Notes: a model not told the origin generated them from the sequence alone. Counted from the stretch's first letter, positions 16,888 through 26,441 are shown. The stretch: 64,000 nt of DNA from Pseudomonas solani (GCF_026072635.1 NZ_AP023081.1:3778501-3842500); one strand, 5' to 3'. Program-made: numbers and translations.

Positions 16888-18081
16888 ATGACGACGAGCA
16901 TTCCCCGAGGCGCCCTGCAGGGTGTCAAGGTCATCGACCTCAGCCGCGTGCTGGGCGGCCCTTACTGCTCCCAGGCCCTGGCCGACCACGGTGCCGAGGT
17001 GATCAAGCTGGAACCGCCGGCCGGTGACGAGACCCGTGGCTGGGGCCCGCCCTTCGAGGGCGACACGGCCTCCTACTTCCGTGGCATCAACCGCAACAAG
17101 AAGGGCCTGGTGGTGGACCTTGGCCAGGCCGAAGGCCTCGACCTGCTAATGCGCCTGCTGGAAGACGCCGACGTGCTGCTGGAGAACTTCAAGCCCGGCA
17201 CCCTGGAGCGCTGGGGCATCGGCTATGCCGAGGTGCTGGCCGAGCGCTTCCCCAGGCTGATCCATTGCTCGGTATCCGGCTTCGGCGCCGACGGCCCCCT
17301 GGGCGGGTTGCCCGGTTATGACGCGGCGATCCAGGCCATGGCCGGGCTGATGAGCGTGAACGGTGAAGCCCAGGGTGGGCCGCTGCGGGTGGGCCTGCCG
17401 GTGGTGGACATGGTCACCGGGCTCAACGCCCTGGCGGGCATCCTCCTGGCGCTGCACGAGCGCGAGCGCAGCGGGCGTGGCCAGTCCGTGGACATCACCC
17501 TCTACGACTGCGGCATCTCCCTGTTGCACCCGCACCTGCCGAACTATTTCGGCTCCGGCCGGGTGACTCCGCGCAGCGGCAACGCCCACCCCAATATCGC
17601 CCCCTACGACAGCTACCGCACCGGCGGCGAGCCGATCTTCCTCGCCGTGGGCAATGACCGCCAGTTCGCCCGGCTCTGCGAGCACCTGGGTGCCGAAGCA
17701 CTGCTTGGCGACCCGCGCTTCGCCGACAACGGCAGCCGCTCGGTGCACCGCGAGGCCCTGAAGGCCGCGCTGGAAGGCTACCTGGCCGGGCACGACGGCC
17801 CGCCCCTGGCCGAGGCGTTGATCCGCCTGGGCGTGCCTTGCGGCGCAGTGGCCACGGTGGACCAGGTGATCGCCCACCCGCACACCCTGCACCGCGGAAT
17901 GCTGGTGGAGCTGGGCGATTACCGCGGCATCGCCTCGCCAGTGAAGCTCTCGCGCACCCCGGCGCAGTACCGCAGCCCGCCGCCGGCCCTGGGCGAACAC
18001 AGCCGCGAGCTGCTCGATGGCCTTGGCCTGGATGCCGTGTGCATCGACGACCTCGTCCGGCGCGGCGTGGTGCGCGGCTGA
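16888..18081 (+). CDS. CoA-transferase family III (CaiB/Frc type)
   Basis: A 397-residue CaiB/BaiF-type enzyme: LQGVKVIDLSRVLGGPYCSQ at the N-terminus, EVIKLEPPAGDETRGWGPP, NRNKKG, and the GLPVVDM segment carrying the catalytic Asp. It moves CoA between acids, presumably activating the pathway substrate. An ATG 15 bases upstream (16873) is an alternative start; GATGAGA suits 16888. It follows the dehydrogenase after 23 bases. The lack of a ligase in the operon suggests this is the activation step. Confidence 0.87.
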   Translation: MTTSIPRGALQGVKVIDLSRVLGGPYCSQALADHGAEVIKLEPPAGDETRGWGPPFEGDTASYFRGINRNKKGLVVDLGQAEGLDLLMRLLEDADVLLENFKPGTLERWGIGYAEVLAERFPRLIHCSVSGFGADGPLGGLPGYDAAIQAMAGLMSVNGEAQGGPLRVGLPVVDMVTGLNALAGILLALHERERSGRGQSVDITLYDCGISLLHPHLPNYFGSGRVTPRSGNAHPNIAPYDSYRTGGEPIFLAVGNDRQFARLCEHLGAEALLGDPRFADNGSRSVHREALKAALEGYLAGHDGPPLAEALIRLGVPCGAVATVDQVIAHPHTLHRGMLVELGDYRGIASPVKLSRTPAQYRSPPPALGEHSRELLDGLGLDAVCIDDLVRRGVVRG

Positions 18082-18125
18082 CGCACCCCCGTTTCCCCTG
18101 CACAGAGAACTGATCGGAGATCGTC

Positions 18126-18923
18126 ATGACGGTCCATGAAGAACGCTTTTGCCCGCCGCCACCGCTGCGGCTCGAACACCCCGGCCCCGGCGTCGCCCTG
18201 CTGACCCTGGATCGCCCGGAGCGGCGCAACGCCCTGGACATGGCCCTGCGCCGTGCCCTGGCCGACGCCGTGCAGGGCCTGGACGACGACCCCGAGGTGC
18301 GGGCCATCGTCATCAGCGGCGGCCCCACGGTCTTCGCCGCCGGCGCCGACCTGGGGGAGCTGGTGGAGGCCGGCCCGCTGCAGGTGCAACAACGGCGCGT
18401 GGAGCGTTATTGGCAGGCCCTGGCGCAGTGCCGCAAGCCGCTGATCGCCGCGGTCAACGGCCTGGCCCTCGGTGGGGGCTGCGAGCTGGCGCTGCACGCC
18501 GACCTGATCGTCGCCGGCGCCACGGCGCGCTTCGGCCAGCCCGAGGTGCGCCTCGGCATCATGCCCGGTGCCGGTGGCACCCAGCGGCTGGTGCGGGCGC
18601 TGGGCAAGTACCGGGCGCTGCGCCTGCTGCTGACCGGCGCCCTGGTGGGCGCCGAGGAGGCCCTGGCCATGGGCCTGGTCAGCGAGCGGGCCGACGACGA
18701 CGCGCTGCCCCGCGCGCTGGCCCTGGCCGAAGAGATCGCCCGCCTGCCGGCGCTGGCCGTGGCGCAGATCAAGGCGGTGGTGCGCGACGGTGCCGACCTG
18801 CCCCTGGAGAGCGCGCTGCTGCTGGAGCGCCAGGCCTTCCAACTGCTGTTCGACAGCCAGGACCAGAAGGAGGGCATGCGCGCCTTCCTCGCCAAGCGCG
18901 AGCCGGAGTACCAGGGCCGATGA
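18126..18923 (+). CDS. Enoyl-CoA hydratase/isomerase family protein
   Basis: A 265-residue crotonase-fold protein. FAAGADLGEL and NGLALGGGCELALHADLIVA make the oxyanion hole, and both catalytic glutamates of true hydratases are present (GGGCELAL and FGQPEVRLGIMPG). It would hydrate the enoyl-CoA made by the dehydrogenase. GGAG precedes the start. Its stop overlaps the start of the next gene (ATGA), so the proteins are translationally coupled. Confidence 0.89.
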   Translation: MTVHEERFCPPPPLRLEHPGPGVALLTLDRPERRNALDMALRRALADAVQGLDDDPEVRAIVISGGPTVFAAGADLGELVEAGPLQVQQRRVERYWQALAQCRKPLIAAVNGLALGGGCELALHADLIVAGATARFGQPEVRLGIMPGAGGTQRLVRALGKYRALRLLLTGALVGAEEALAMGLVSERADDDALPRALALAEEIARLPALAVAQIKAVVRDGADLPLESALLLERQAFQLLFDSQDQKEGMRAFLAKREPEYQGR

Positions 18924-20455
18924 ACGGGAACGAGATCACCCACCTCGGCGTGGTCGGCTGCGGCGCCATGGGCCAGGGCATCGCCCAGCTGGCGGCCTGC
19001 GCCGGCCTGCAGGTGCGGCTGCATGACATGCGGCCCGAGGCGGCAGCACAGGCCCGCGAACGCATCCTTGCCGAGCTGGAGAAGCAGCGGGACAAGGGCC
19101 GGGTCAGCGACGCCCAACTGGAGCAGGCCCGTGTCGGCCTGCTGCCGGTGGAAGGGGTGCAGGGCCTGGCCGGCTGCCAGCTGGTGGTGGAGGCGATAGT
19201 CGAGGAGCTGCCCGCCAAGCAGGCGTTGTTCCGCCAGTTGGAGGCGCTGCTGGGGGATGAGGCGATTCTCGCCAGCAACACCTCGTCGCTGTCGATCACC
19301 GCCATCGCGGCGGCCTGCGAGGCGCCGGGGCGAGTAGCCGGGCTGCACTTCTTCAACCCGGTGCCGCGCATGCGCCTGGTGGAGGTGATCCCGGGGCTCG
19401 CCACCGACGAGCACGTGGTCGAGCGGCTGCTGGCGCTGGTGCGGCGGCTGGGGCACCAGCCGGTGCGGGCGCAGGACTCGCCGGGCTTCCTGGTCAACCA
19501 TGCCGGGCGCGCCTATGGCACCGAGGCGCTGCGCATCCTCGCCGAGGGCGTGGCGGCGCCGGCCGAGGTGGATGCCTTGTTGCGCGATGGCGCGGGCTTC
19601 CCCATGGGCCCCTTCGAGCTGATGGACCTGGTGGGCCTGGACGTCAGCGTGCCGGTCATGGAGTCCATCTACCGGCAGTACTACGAGGAGCCGCGCTACC
19701 GCCCGCACCCCTTGCTGCGCCAGCGCCTGGCCGCCGGCCACTTGGGGCGCAAGAGCGGGCGTGGCTTCCATCGCTATCCACCGCCCGACGCTGTGGAGCA
19801 ACCACCGATCGTGGCTTTGGATGGGCCACGGATGCCGGTGTGGCTGGGCCTGGACGAAGGCTTCGACGCTGCGCTTCTGCGCCCCTGGCTGGAAGGCCTG
19901 GGCGCGGTATTGGAGGAGGGCAAGCGGCCTTCCGCTGGGGCGCTCTGCCTGCTGGCGCCCCTGGGCCTGGATGCCACCGAGGCGGCGTTGCACCTCGAAC
20001 TCGACCCCACCCGGGTGGTGGCTTTCGATGCCCTGGCCGAGCGGACCTCGCACCGTTGCCTGATGTCCACGCCCGTCACTCGGCCGGACTGCCTGGAGGC
20101 CGCGCGAGCCCTGTTCGCGGCCGATGGCGGCAAGGTCACGGTGATCCGCGACAGCGCTGGCTTCGTGGTCCAGCGCACCCTGGCCGGCATCGTCAACCTG
20201 GCCTGCGACATCGCCCAGCAGGGCATCGCCACGCCGGCCGATATCGACCTGGCCCTGCACCTGGGCCTGGGTTACCCACTGGGCCCGCTGGCCTGGGGTG
20301 ACCACCTGGGCGCCGCGCGGGTGCTGTCGATCCTCCAGCGCCTGCACGCCCTCAGCGGTGACCCGCGCTACCGCCCCAGCCCCTGGCTGCGCCGCCGCGC
20401 GCGGCTGGGCCTGTCCCTGCTGCATGTCGATGCCCCCTTCCAAGGAGAACGCTGA
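18920..20455 (+). CDS. 3-hydroxyacyl-CoA dehydrogenase, two C-terminal domains (PaaH-like)
   Basis: A 511-residue NAD-dependent dehydrogenase. The Rossmann motif GVVGCGAMGQGIAQ is at 11-24, the catalytic His in LHFFNPVPRMRLVEV near 146, and the first C-terminal domain has SPGFLVNHAGRAYGTEA. A second, related C-terminal domain (SAGFVVQRTLAGIVN) follows, as in the roughly 500-residue PaaH group rather than the 280-residue HbdA type. It oxidises the 3-hydroxyacyl-CoA. It overlaps the hydratase gene by 4 bases and touches the thiolase gene (TGATG). Confidence 0.9.
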   Translation: MNGNEITHLGVVGCGAMGQGIAQLAACAGLQVRLHDMRPEAAAQARERILAELEKQRDKGRVSDAQLEQARVGLLPVEGVQGLAGCQLVVEAIVEELPAKQALFRQLEALLGDEAILASNTSSLSITAIAAACEAPGRVAGLHFFNPVPRMRLVEVIPGLATDEHVVERLLALVRRLGHQPVRAQDSPGFLVNHAGRAYGTEALRILAEGVAAPAEVDALLRDGAGFPMGPFELMDLVGLDVSVPVMESIYRQYYEEPRYRPHPLLRQRLAAGHLGRKSGRGFHRYPPPDAVEQPPIVALDGPRMPVWLGLDEGFDAALLRPWLEGLGAVLEEGKRPSAGALCLLAPLGLDATEAALHLELDPTRVVAFDALAERTSHRCLMSTPVTRPDCLEAARALFAADGGKVTVIRDSAGFVVQRTLAGIVNLACDIAQQGIATPADIDLALHLGLGYPLGPLAWGDHLGAARVLSILQRLHALSGDPRYRPSPWLRRRARLGLSLLHVDAPFQGER

Positions 20456-21657
20456 TGCTCGATGCCTATATCTATGGCGGCCTGCGCACGCCCTTTGGCC
20501 GTCACGGCGGCGCCCTGGCTCCGGTGCGCCCGGACGATCTCGTCGCTGGCCTGCTGATGCCGGTGCTGACGGCCGCCGGGTTGCCGCTGGAGGCGCTGGA
20601 CGAGGTGATCCTCGGCTGCACCAACCAGGCCGGGGAAGACAGCCGCAACCTGGCCCGCAACGCCCTGTTGGCGGCCGGCCTGCCTGTGCGCGTGGCCGGC
20701 CAGACGGTCAACCGCCTGTGTGCCAGCGGCCTGTCGGCGGTGGTCGACGCGGCGCGGGCGATCACTTGCGGCGAAGGCCGGCTGGTCCTGGCCGGCGGCG
20801 CCGAGAGCATGTCGCGGGCGCCCTTCGTCATGGCCAAGGCGCAGCGTGCCTTCAGCCGTGACCTGGAGGTGGCCGACAGCACCATCGGCGCGCGCTTCGC
20901 CAACACGCGCCTGGTGGCGCGGCACGGCGCCCATTCGATGCCGGAGACGGGGGACGAGATCGCCCGCGCGTTCGGTATTTCTCGCGAGGCCGCGGACCGC
21001 TTCGCCCTGGCCTCGCAGCTGCGCTACCAGGCGGCGCTGGAGGCGGGCTTCTTCGCGGGCGAAATCCTGCCGGTGGAGATTCCCGGGCGCCGCGCGGGCG
21101 AGGTCACGCGGGTGGAGCGGGACGAGCATCCCCGCGCCGACATCGACCTGGCCAGGCTGGCCGGGTTGCCGGCGCTGTTCCCGGGGGGCGTGGTCACCGC
21201 CGGCAACGCCTCGGGCATCAACGATGGTGCCGCCGTTTTGCTGCTGGGCGACCGCGCCATCGGCGAGCGCCACGGCGTGCGGCCGCTGGCGCGGGTGCTG
21301 GCCAGCGCCAGCGTCGGTGTCGAGCCGCGGATCATGGGCATCGGCCCGCAGCCGGCGATCCAGCTGGCGCTGCAACGCGCCGGCCTGACGCTGGGCGAGG
21401 TCGACCTGATCGAAATCAACGAGGCCTTCGCCCCGCAGGTGCTGGCCTGTCTCAAGGGGCTGGGCCTGGAGGCGGACGACCCCCGGGTCAACCCCCACGG
21501 CGGCGCCATCGCCATCGGCCATCCACTGGGCGCCTCCGGTGCGCGCCTGGCGCTGACCGCCTGCCGCACCCTGCAACGCAAGAACCTGCGCTACGCCGTG
21601 GTCAGCCTCTGTGTGGGGTTGGGCCAGGGCGTGGCCGTGGTCCTGGAGCGCACCTGA
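20455..21657 (+). CDS. Acetyl-CoA acyltransferase (thiolase)
   Basis: A 400-residue thiolase with all catalytic residues: nucleophile C89 (NRLCASGL), H356 (AIGHPLGASG) and C386 (SLCVGLGQG). The GGLRTPFGRHGG start and INEAFA motif resemble PcaF/PaaJ beta-ketoadipyl-CoA thiolases, so a dicarboxylic or branched acyl chain is possible. The start codon overlaps the stop of the dehydrogenase. It completes the beta-oxidation set; the porin follows after a hairpin. Confidence 0.9.
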   Translation: MLDAYIYGGLRTPFGRHGGALAPVRPDDLVAGLLMPVLTAAGLPLEALDEVILGCTNQAGEDSRNLARNALLAAGLPVRVAGQTVNRLCASGLSAVVDAARAITCGEGRLVLAGGAESMSRAPFVMAKAQRAFSRDLEVADSTIGARFANTRLVARHGAHSMPETGDEIARAFGISREAADRFALASQLRYQAALEAGFFAGEILPVEIPGRRAGEVTRVERDEHPRADIDLARLAGLPALFPGGVVTAGNASGINDGAAVLLLGDRAIGERHGVRPLARVLASASVGVEPRIMGIGPQPAIQLALQRAGLTLGEVDLIEINEAFAPQVLACLKGLGLEADDPRVNPHGGAIAIGHPLGASGARLALTACRTLQRKNLRYAVVSLCVGLGQGVAVVLERT

Positions 21658-21672
21658 GCGCTCCCTGACGAA

Positions 21673-21692
21673 GGGGCGCCACCCGGCGCCCC
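21673..21692 (+). promoter_or_regulatory. Intra-operon hairpin between thiolase and porin
   Basis: GGGGCGCC / GGCGCCCC perfect 8-bp stem with a 4-base loop and no T tail. It may stabilise the upstream mRNA or reduce read-through into the porin gene. Confidence 0.5.
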
Positions 21693-21709
21693 GAGCCTTG
21701 GAGAGCACC

Positions 21710-22966
21710 ATGCATAACAACAAGAAACACCCCCCTGTCTTCATTGCCCTGCTGCTGGGCGGCGCGGCCCCCTGGGCCCTGGCCGCCGAGGGATTCATCG
21801 AGGGTTCCAGCGCCACCCTGCAGATGCGCAACTTCTACATGAACCGCGACTTCCGTAACGACACCGGCGATTCGCTGCACGAGGAGTGGGCCCAGGGCTT
21901 CCTCCTCGACTACCGCTCCGGCTACACGCCGGGCACCGTTGGCTTCGGCGTGGACGCCATGGGCCGCCTGGGCCTGAAGCTGGATTCCGGCAAGGGCCGC
22001 GCCGGCACCGGGCTGTTGGCGGTGCAGGACGATGGCCGCGCCGCCGATGACTACGGCCGTCTCGACGGCACCTTCAAGGCGCGGGTGTCGCGCAGCGAAC
22101 TGAAGCTCGGCGCGCTGGTGCCGAAGCTGCCCACCCTGCAGCCGAACAACGGCCGCCTGTTCCCGCAGACCTTCCATGGCGGCCTGGTGGAATCCCGCGA
22201 GTGGGAGGGCCTGGGCTTCACCCTGGCGCGCCTGGACGAGGTGAGCCAGCGCAACGAGGGCGGGCGCAGCGACCTGGCGCTGTACAACCGCAACAAGCGC
22301 TTCACCGCCGGGCCGCGCGCCGGGCACCTGGACCTCGCCGGCGTCGATTGGGAGGCGCGCCCCGGCTGGGTGCTGAGCTATCACCATGCCGAACTGGAGG
22401 ACCTCTACCGCCAGGACTTCTTCGGCCTCAAGGGCCGCCTGCCCCTGGGCGAGGACCGCCTGGAGCTGGACCTGCGCCTGTTCGACAGCCGCGATGCCGG
22501 CACCGGCTGGAGCCGCGAGATCGACAACCGCTCGGTCGGTGGCCTGTTCACCTACCGCCGCCACGACGGCCATGCCCTGGGCCTGGGGTTGCAGCGCATG
22601 AGTGGTCGCACCGCCTTCCCCTACGTGCAGGGGGCCGATGCCTACCTGGTGAACTTCGGCCAGTACTACGACTTCGTCGAGCGCGGCGAGCGCTCCTGGC
22701 AGTTGCGCTATGACTACGACTTCGCCGCCCTCGGGGTGCCGGGGCTGTCGCTGATGACCCGCTACTTCAAGGCCCGGGACGGCGAGCTGGGCGATGGCCG
22801 CTCGGTGGAGGGCTGGGAGCGCGACACGGACATCAAGTACGCGGTGCAGAGCGGCCCGCTCAAGGACCTGGGGCTGACCTGGCGCAACGCCGTCTACCGC
22901 ACCAGCGTGGGCCGGGGCGTGGATGAGAACCGGGTGATCCTGAGCTATAGCCTGGCGCTGTTCTGA
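21710..22966 (+). CDS. OprD family outer-membrane porin
   Basis: A 418-residue outer-membrane protein with a Sec signal peptide (residues 1-25, ending ALA/AEG) and the OprD start GFIEGSSATLQMRNFYMNRDFR. The body is a series of amphipathic strands (GAGYTPGTVGFGVDAMG-like repeats, NRVILSYSLALF as last strand ending in Phe, as needed for BAM recognition). These porins import specific small acids or amino acids. GGAG lies upstream. Co-location with the acyl-CoA genes suggests it imports their substrate. Confidence 0.9.
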   Translation: MHNNKKHPPVFIALLLGGAAPWALAAEGFIEGSSATLQMRNFYMNRDFRNDTGDSLHEEWAQGFLLDYRSGYTPGTVGFGVDAMGRLGLKLDSGKGRAGTGLLAVQDDGRAADDYGRLDGTFKARVSRSELKLGALVPKLPTLQPNNGRLFPQTFHGGLVESREWEGLGFTLARLDEVSQRNEGGRSDLALYNRNKRFTAGPRAGHLDLAGVDWEARPGWVLSYHHAELEDLYRQDFFGLKGRLPLGEDRLELDLRLFDSRDAGTGWSREIDNRSVGGLFTYRRHDGHALGLGLQRMSGRTAFPYVQGADAYLVNFGQYYDFVERGERSWQLRYDYDFAALGVPGLSLMTRYFKARDGELGDGRSVEGWERDTDIKYAVQSGPLKDLGLTWRNAVYRTSVGRGVDENRVILSYSLALF

Positions 22967-23034
22967 GCGGGGCCCGGGCTTTGGCGTTCGGGGGCGTATG
23001 GCCCCCGGGTTACAGGGCTGGCACGGGCCTTCTC

Positions 23035-23107
23035 GTAGGAGCGAGCTCTGCTCGCGAAGCCCTTGGCGGTGCTGCGCACCGCTTGGCGACTGAAGTCGCT
23101 CCTACAG
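23035..23107. repeat. 73-bp REP-like element, copy 2
   Basis: Same length and ends as the copy at 12451-12523 (GTAGGAGCGAGCTCTGCTCG at the left, TCGCTCCTACAG at the right). It sits between two convergent genes. Confidence 0.82.
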
Positions 23108-23125
23108 TTGGTCTGTGTCTGCGGT

Positions 23126-24043
23126 TCAACGCGCGGCGCTGACGCCCTCGAGGGTGGCGAAGGAGGTGTCCTTGGCGGTGAGCAGGAAGTCGCGCATGAA
23201 GGGGGCGTCGAGCATGTCCGAGCGGATGGCGGCGTGGAGCGTGGCGTAGAGGGATTTCTCGCCCAGCTTCTTGGCCGTGACGTAGCCCCGCGAGCTGTAC
23301 TCGTGCAGCGCCCAGTTGGGCAGGCAGCAGACGCCGCGGCCGCTGGCCACCAGCTGCATCATCATCACCGTGAGTTCCGAGGTGCGCACCTGGGCCGGTT
23401 CGACGTCGGCGGGTTCGAGGAAGCGGGTGAAGATGTCCAGGCGGTCGCGTTCCACCGGGTAGGTGATCAGGGTTTCCGTTTCCAGGTCCTCGGGGACCAT
23501 ATAGGGCTTGCCCGCCAGCGGGTGCTGGTTGGCCACCGCCAGCAGCGCTTCGTAGGTGAACAGCGGCACGTAGGTGATGCCGGGCAGGTCGATGGGGTCG
23601 GCGGTCACCACCAGGTCGAGGTCGCCACGGGCCAGGGCCGGCAGCGGGGCGAAGGAGAAGCCCGAGGCCAGGTCCAGCTCCACTTCCGGCCAGGCATCGC
23701 GGAACTGGTCGATGGTCGGCATCAGCCATTGGAAGCAGCTGTGGCATTCGATGGCCATGTGCAGGCGCCCGGCGGTGCCGCCGGCCAGCCGCGCGATGTC
23801 GCGCTCGGCGTTGCGCAGTTGCGGCAGCAGCGAGTCGGCCAGTTGCAGCAGGCGCAGGCCGGCACTGGTGAAGCGCACCGGCTTGGTCTTGCGCACGAAC
23901 AGCTGCATGCCGAGGCGTTCCTCCAGTTCCTTGAACTGGTGGGAGAGGGCCGATTGGGTGAGGTGCAGGCGTTCCGCCGCCTCCACCAGGCTATCGGCCT
24001 CGCGCAGGGCGTGCAGGGTCTTGAGGTGGCGGAACTCGAGCAT
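23126..24043 (-). CDS. metR: LysR family regulator MetR
   Basis: A 305-residue LysR protein (MLEFRHLKTLHALREADSLVEAAERL, TQSALSHQFKELEERLG) with the MetR-type effector domain (GRLHMAIECHSCFQWLMP). It is divergent from metE, which MetR activates in other proteobacteria with homocysteine as co-effector. A TGAG-N5-CTCA box lies between the two genes. From memory PAO1 also carries metR beside the same OprD-type porin (PA3587/PA3588). Confidence 0.92.
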   Translation of the reverse strand: MLEFRHLKTLHALREADSLVEAAERLHLTQSALSHQFKELEERLGMQLFVRKTKPVRFTSAGLRLLQLADSLLPQLRNAERDIARLAGGTAGRLHMAIECHSCFQWLMPTIDQFRDAWPEVELDLASGFSFAPLPALARGDLDLVVTADPIDLPGITYVPLFTYEALLAVANQHPLAGKPYMVPEDLETETLITYPVERDRLDIFTRFLEPADVEPAQVRTSELTVMMMQLVASGRGVCCLPNWALHEYSSRGYVTAKKLGEKSLYATLHAAIRSDMLDAPFMRDFLLTAKDTSFATLEGVSAAR

Positions 24044-24086
24044 GGCGATTCTCTATGAGCAGAATTTGTGACGAACGAGAAAATGT

Positions 24087-24099
24087 TGAGTTTGTCTCA
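24087..24099. promoter_or_regulatory. MetR-type box in the metR/metE divergent promoter
   Basis: TGAG (24087-24090), five bases with a central T, CTCA (24096-24099). This is a one-base-per-arm variant of the enterobacterial TGAA-N5-TTCA MetR site, in the right place. Confidence 0.6.
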
Positions 24100-24152
24100 T
24101 GGAGGCCTGGCTGTCGACAATAGCGCCATCAACCTGAATGGAGCGTCATGCC

Positions 24153-26441
24153 ATGGCCCTGGCCCACAGTCTTGGATTCCCCCGCATCGGTCGCGACCGC
24201 GAACTGAAGAAAGCCCTCGAAGCCTTCTGGAAAGGTGAACTCGACGAAGCCGGGCTGCGCGCTGTTGGCCGTGACCTGCGTGCCACCCATTGGCAACTGC
24301 AGAAGGACGCCGGCATCGAGCTGCTGCCGGTGGGCGACTTCGCCTGGTACGACCAGGTGCTGACCCACTCGCTGACCTTCGGCGTGGTGCCCGAGCGCTT
24401 CCGCCCCCACAGCGGCAAGCCCGGCCTGGACACCCTGTTCGCCATGGCTCGTGGCGTTTCCGGTGGTTGCTGCGGCGGCGCTCATGCCCAGGAGATGACC
24501 AAGTGGTTCGATACCAACTACCACTACCTGGTGCCGGAGTTCACCGCTGACCAGCAGTTCCAGCTGAGCTGGGAACAGCTGTTCGAGGAAGTGGACGAGG
24601 CCCATGCCCTGGGCCACCCAGTGAAGCCGGTGCTGATCGGCCCGCTGACCTACCTGTGGCTGGGCAAGGCCAAGGGCGGTGAGTTCGACCGCCTCGACCT
24701 GTTGGAGCGCCTGCTGCCGGTGTACGGGGAGATCCTCCAGCGCCTGGCCGCCCAGGGCGTGGAGTGGGTGCAGATCGATGAGCCGATCCTGGTGCTGGAC
24801 CTGCCCCAGGAGTGGAAGAGTGCCTTCGAGCGGGCCTACAACCTGCTGCAGCGCGAGCCGCTGAAGAAGCTGATCGCCACCTATTTCGGCGGCCTGGAAG
24901 ACAACCTCGGCCTGGCCGCGAGCCTGCCGCTGGACGGCCTGCACATCGACCTGGTGCGCGCCCCGGAGCAGTACCCGACCATCCTCGACCGCCTGCCGGC
25001 CTATAAGGTGCTGTCCCTGGGCCTGGTCAACGGCCGCAACGTCTGGCGCTGCGACCTGGACAAGGCCCTGGATGTGCTCCGGCATGCCCATGAACGCCTG
25101 GGCGAGCGCCTGTGGGTGGCGCCGTCCTGCTCGCTGCTGCACAGCCCGGTGGACCTGGGCCGTGAGGACAAACTCGATGGCGAACTCAAGGACTGGCTCG
25201 CCTTCGCCGTGCAGAAGTGCGCCGAGGTCGCCATCCTCGGCCGCGCTCTGAACGAGCCGGAAGCCCCCGAGGTGCTGGCCGCCCTGGCCCACAGCCGCAC
25301 CGTGCAGGCCGACCGTGCGCGCTCGCCGCGCATCCACAAGCCGGCGGTGCAGGCGCGCCTGGCGGCCATCGAGCCGGCCCACAGCCAGCGACGCTCGCCT
25401 TTCGCCGAACGCATCCGCCAGCAGCGCGCGCACCTCGATCTGCCGCTGTTCCCCACCACCACCATCGGCTCCTTCCCGCAGACGGCGTCGATCCGCCTGG
25501 CGCGCCAGGCCTTCAAGCAGGGCAAGCTGTCGGCGGCCGAATACACCGAGGCCATGCACAGCGAGATCCGCCATGCGGTGGAGGTGCAGGAGCAGCTCGG
25601 CCTGGACGTGCTGGTGCACGGCGAGGCGGAGCGCAACGACATGGTCGAGTACTTCGCCGAGCAGCTGGACGGCTACCTGTTCACCCGTTTCGGCTGGGTG
25701 CAGAGCTACGGTTCGCGGTGCGTGAAGCCGGCGGTGATCTTCGGTGACCTGAGCCGCCCGAAGGCCATGACCCTGGACTGGATCCGCTACGCCCAGGGCC
25801 TGACCAACAAGGTGATGAAGGGCATGCTCACCGGCCCGGTGACCATGCTGATGTGGTCCTTCCCCCGCGAGGACCTGACCCGTGAGGAGCAGGCCCGGCA
25901 GCTGGCGCTGGCCATCCGCGACGAGGTGGTGGACCTGGAGGCGGCGGGCATCCGCATCGTGCAGATCGACGAGGCGGCCTTCCGCGAGGGCCTGCCGCTG
26001 CGCCGCAGCCAGTGGCAGGGCTACCTGGACTGGGCCACCGAGGCCTTCCGCCTGTGCGCCTCGGGCGTGGCGGACCAGACCCAGATCCACACCCACATGT
26101 GCTACAGCGAGTTCAACGATGTGATCGAGTCCATCGCCGCCATGGATGCCGACGTGATCACCATCGAGACCTCGCGCTCGGACATGGAGTTGCTGGAGGC
26201 CTTCAAGGCCTTCGCCTACCCCAACGAGATCGGCCCGGGCGTCTACGACATCCACTCGCCCCGTGTGCCGGACAGCGCCGAGATGGCCGGCCTGCTGCGC
26301 AAGGCGGCCGAGCGCATCCCCGCCGAGCGCCTGTGGGTCAACCCGGATTGCGGCCTGAAGACCCGCGCCTGGCCGGAGACCGAAGCGGCACTGGTGAACA
26401 TGGTGGCGGCGGCGCGGCAGCTGCGCGCACAGTTCGCCTGA
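24153..26441 (+). CDS. metE: Cobalamin-independent methionine synthase
   Basis: A 762-residue enzyme that transfers the methyl group of methyltetrahydrofolate triglutamate to homocysteine. The two homologous barrels are present: N-terminal LGFPRIGRDRELKKALE, C-terminal TTTIGSFPQTASIR. The zinc ligands appear in HTHMCYSEF (His and Cys), the ETSRS Glu and the NPDCGLKTR Cys. The start at 24153 has GGAG ten bases upstream; the ATG at 24138 lacks one. Control by MetR is expected. A bidirectional terminator follows. Confidence 0.95.
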   Translation: MALAHSLGFPRIGRDRELKKALEAFWKGELDEAGLRAVGRDLRATHWQLQKDAGIELLPVGDFAWYDQVLTHSLTFGVVPERFRPHSGKPGLDTLFAMARGVSGGCCGGAHAQEMTKWFDTNYHYLVPEFTADQQFQLSWEQLFEEVDEAHALGHPVKPVLIGPLTYLWLGKAKGGEFDRLDLLERLLPVYGEILQRLAAQGVEWVQIDEPILVLDLPQEWKSAFERAYNLLQREPLKKLIATYFGGLEDNLGLAASLPLDGLHIDLVRAPEQYPTILDRLPAYKVLSLGLVNGRNVWRCDLDKALDVLRHAHERLGERLWVAPSCSLLHSPVDLGREDKLDGELKDWLAFAVQKCAEVAILGRALNEPEAPEVLAALAHSRTVQADRARSPRIHKPAVQARLAAIEPAHSQRRSPFAERIRQQRAHLDLPLFPTTTIGSFPQTASIRLARQAFKQGKLSAAEYTEAMHSEIRHAVEVQEQLGLDVLVHGEAERNDMVEYFAEQLDGYLFTRFGWVQSYGSRCVKPAVIFGDLSRPKAMTLDWIRYAQGLTNKVMKGMLTGPVTMLMWSFPREDLTREEQARQLALAIRDEVVDLEAAGIRIVQIDEAAFREGLPLRRSQWQGYLDWATEAFRLCASGVADQTQIHTHMCYSEFNDVIESIAAMDADVITIETSRSDMELLEAFKAFAYPNEIGPGVYDIHSPRVPDSAEMAGLLRKAAERIPAERLWVNPDCGLKTRAWPETEAALVNMVAAARQLRAQFA

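Noticed and set aside
18149..18919. Long N-terminal extension of the 3-hydroxyacyl-CoA dehydrogenase
   Set aside because: It is a shadow of the enoyl-CoA hydratase gene; the dehydrogenase begins with its NAD-binding fold at 18920.
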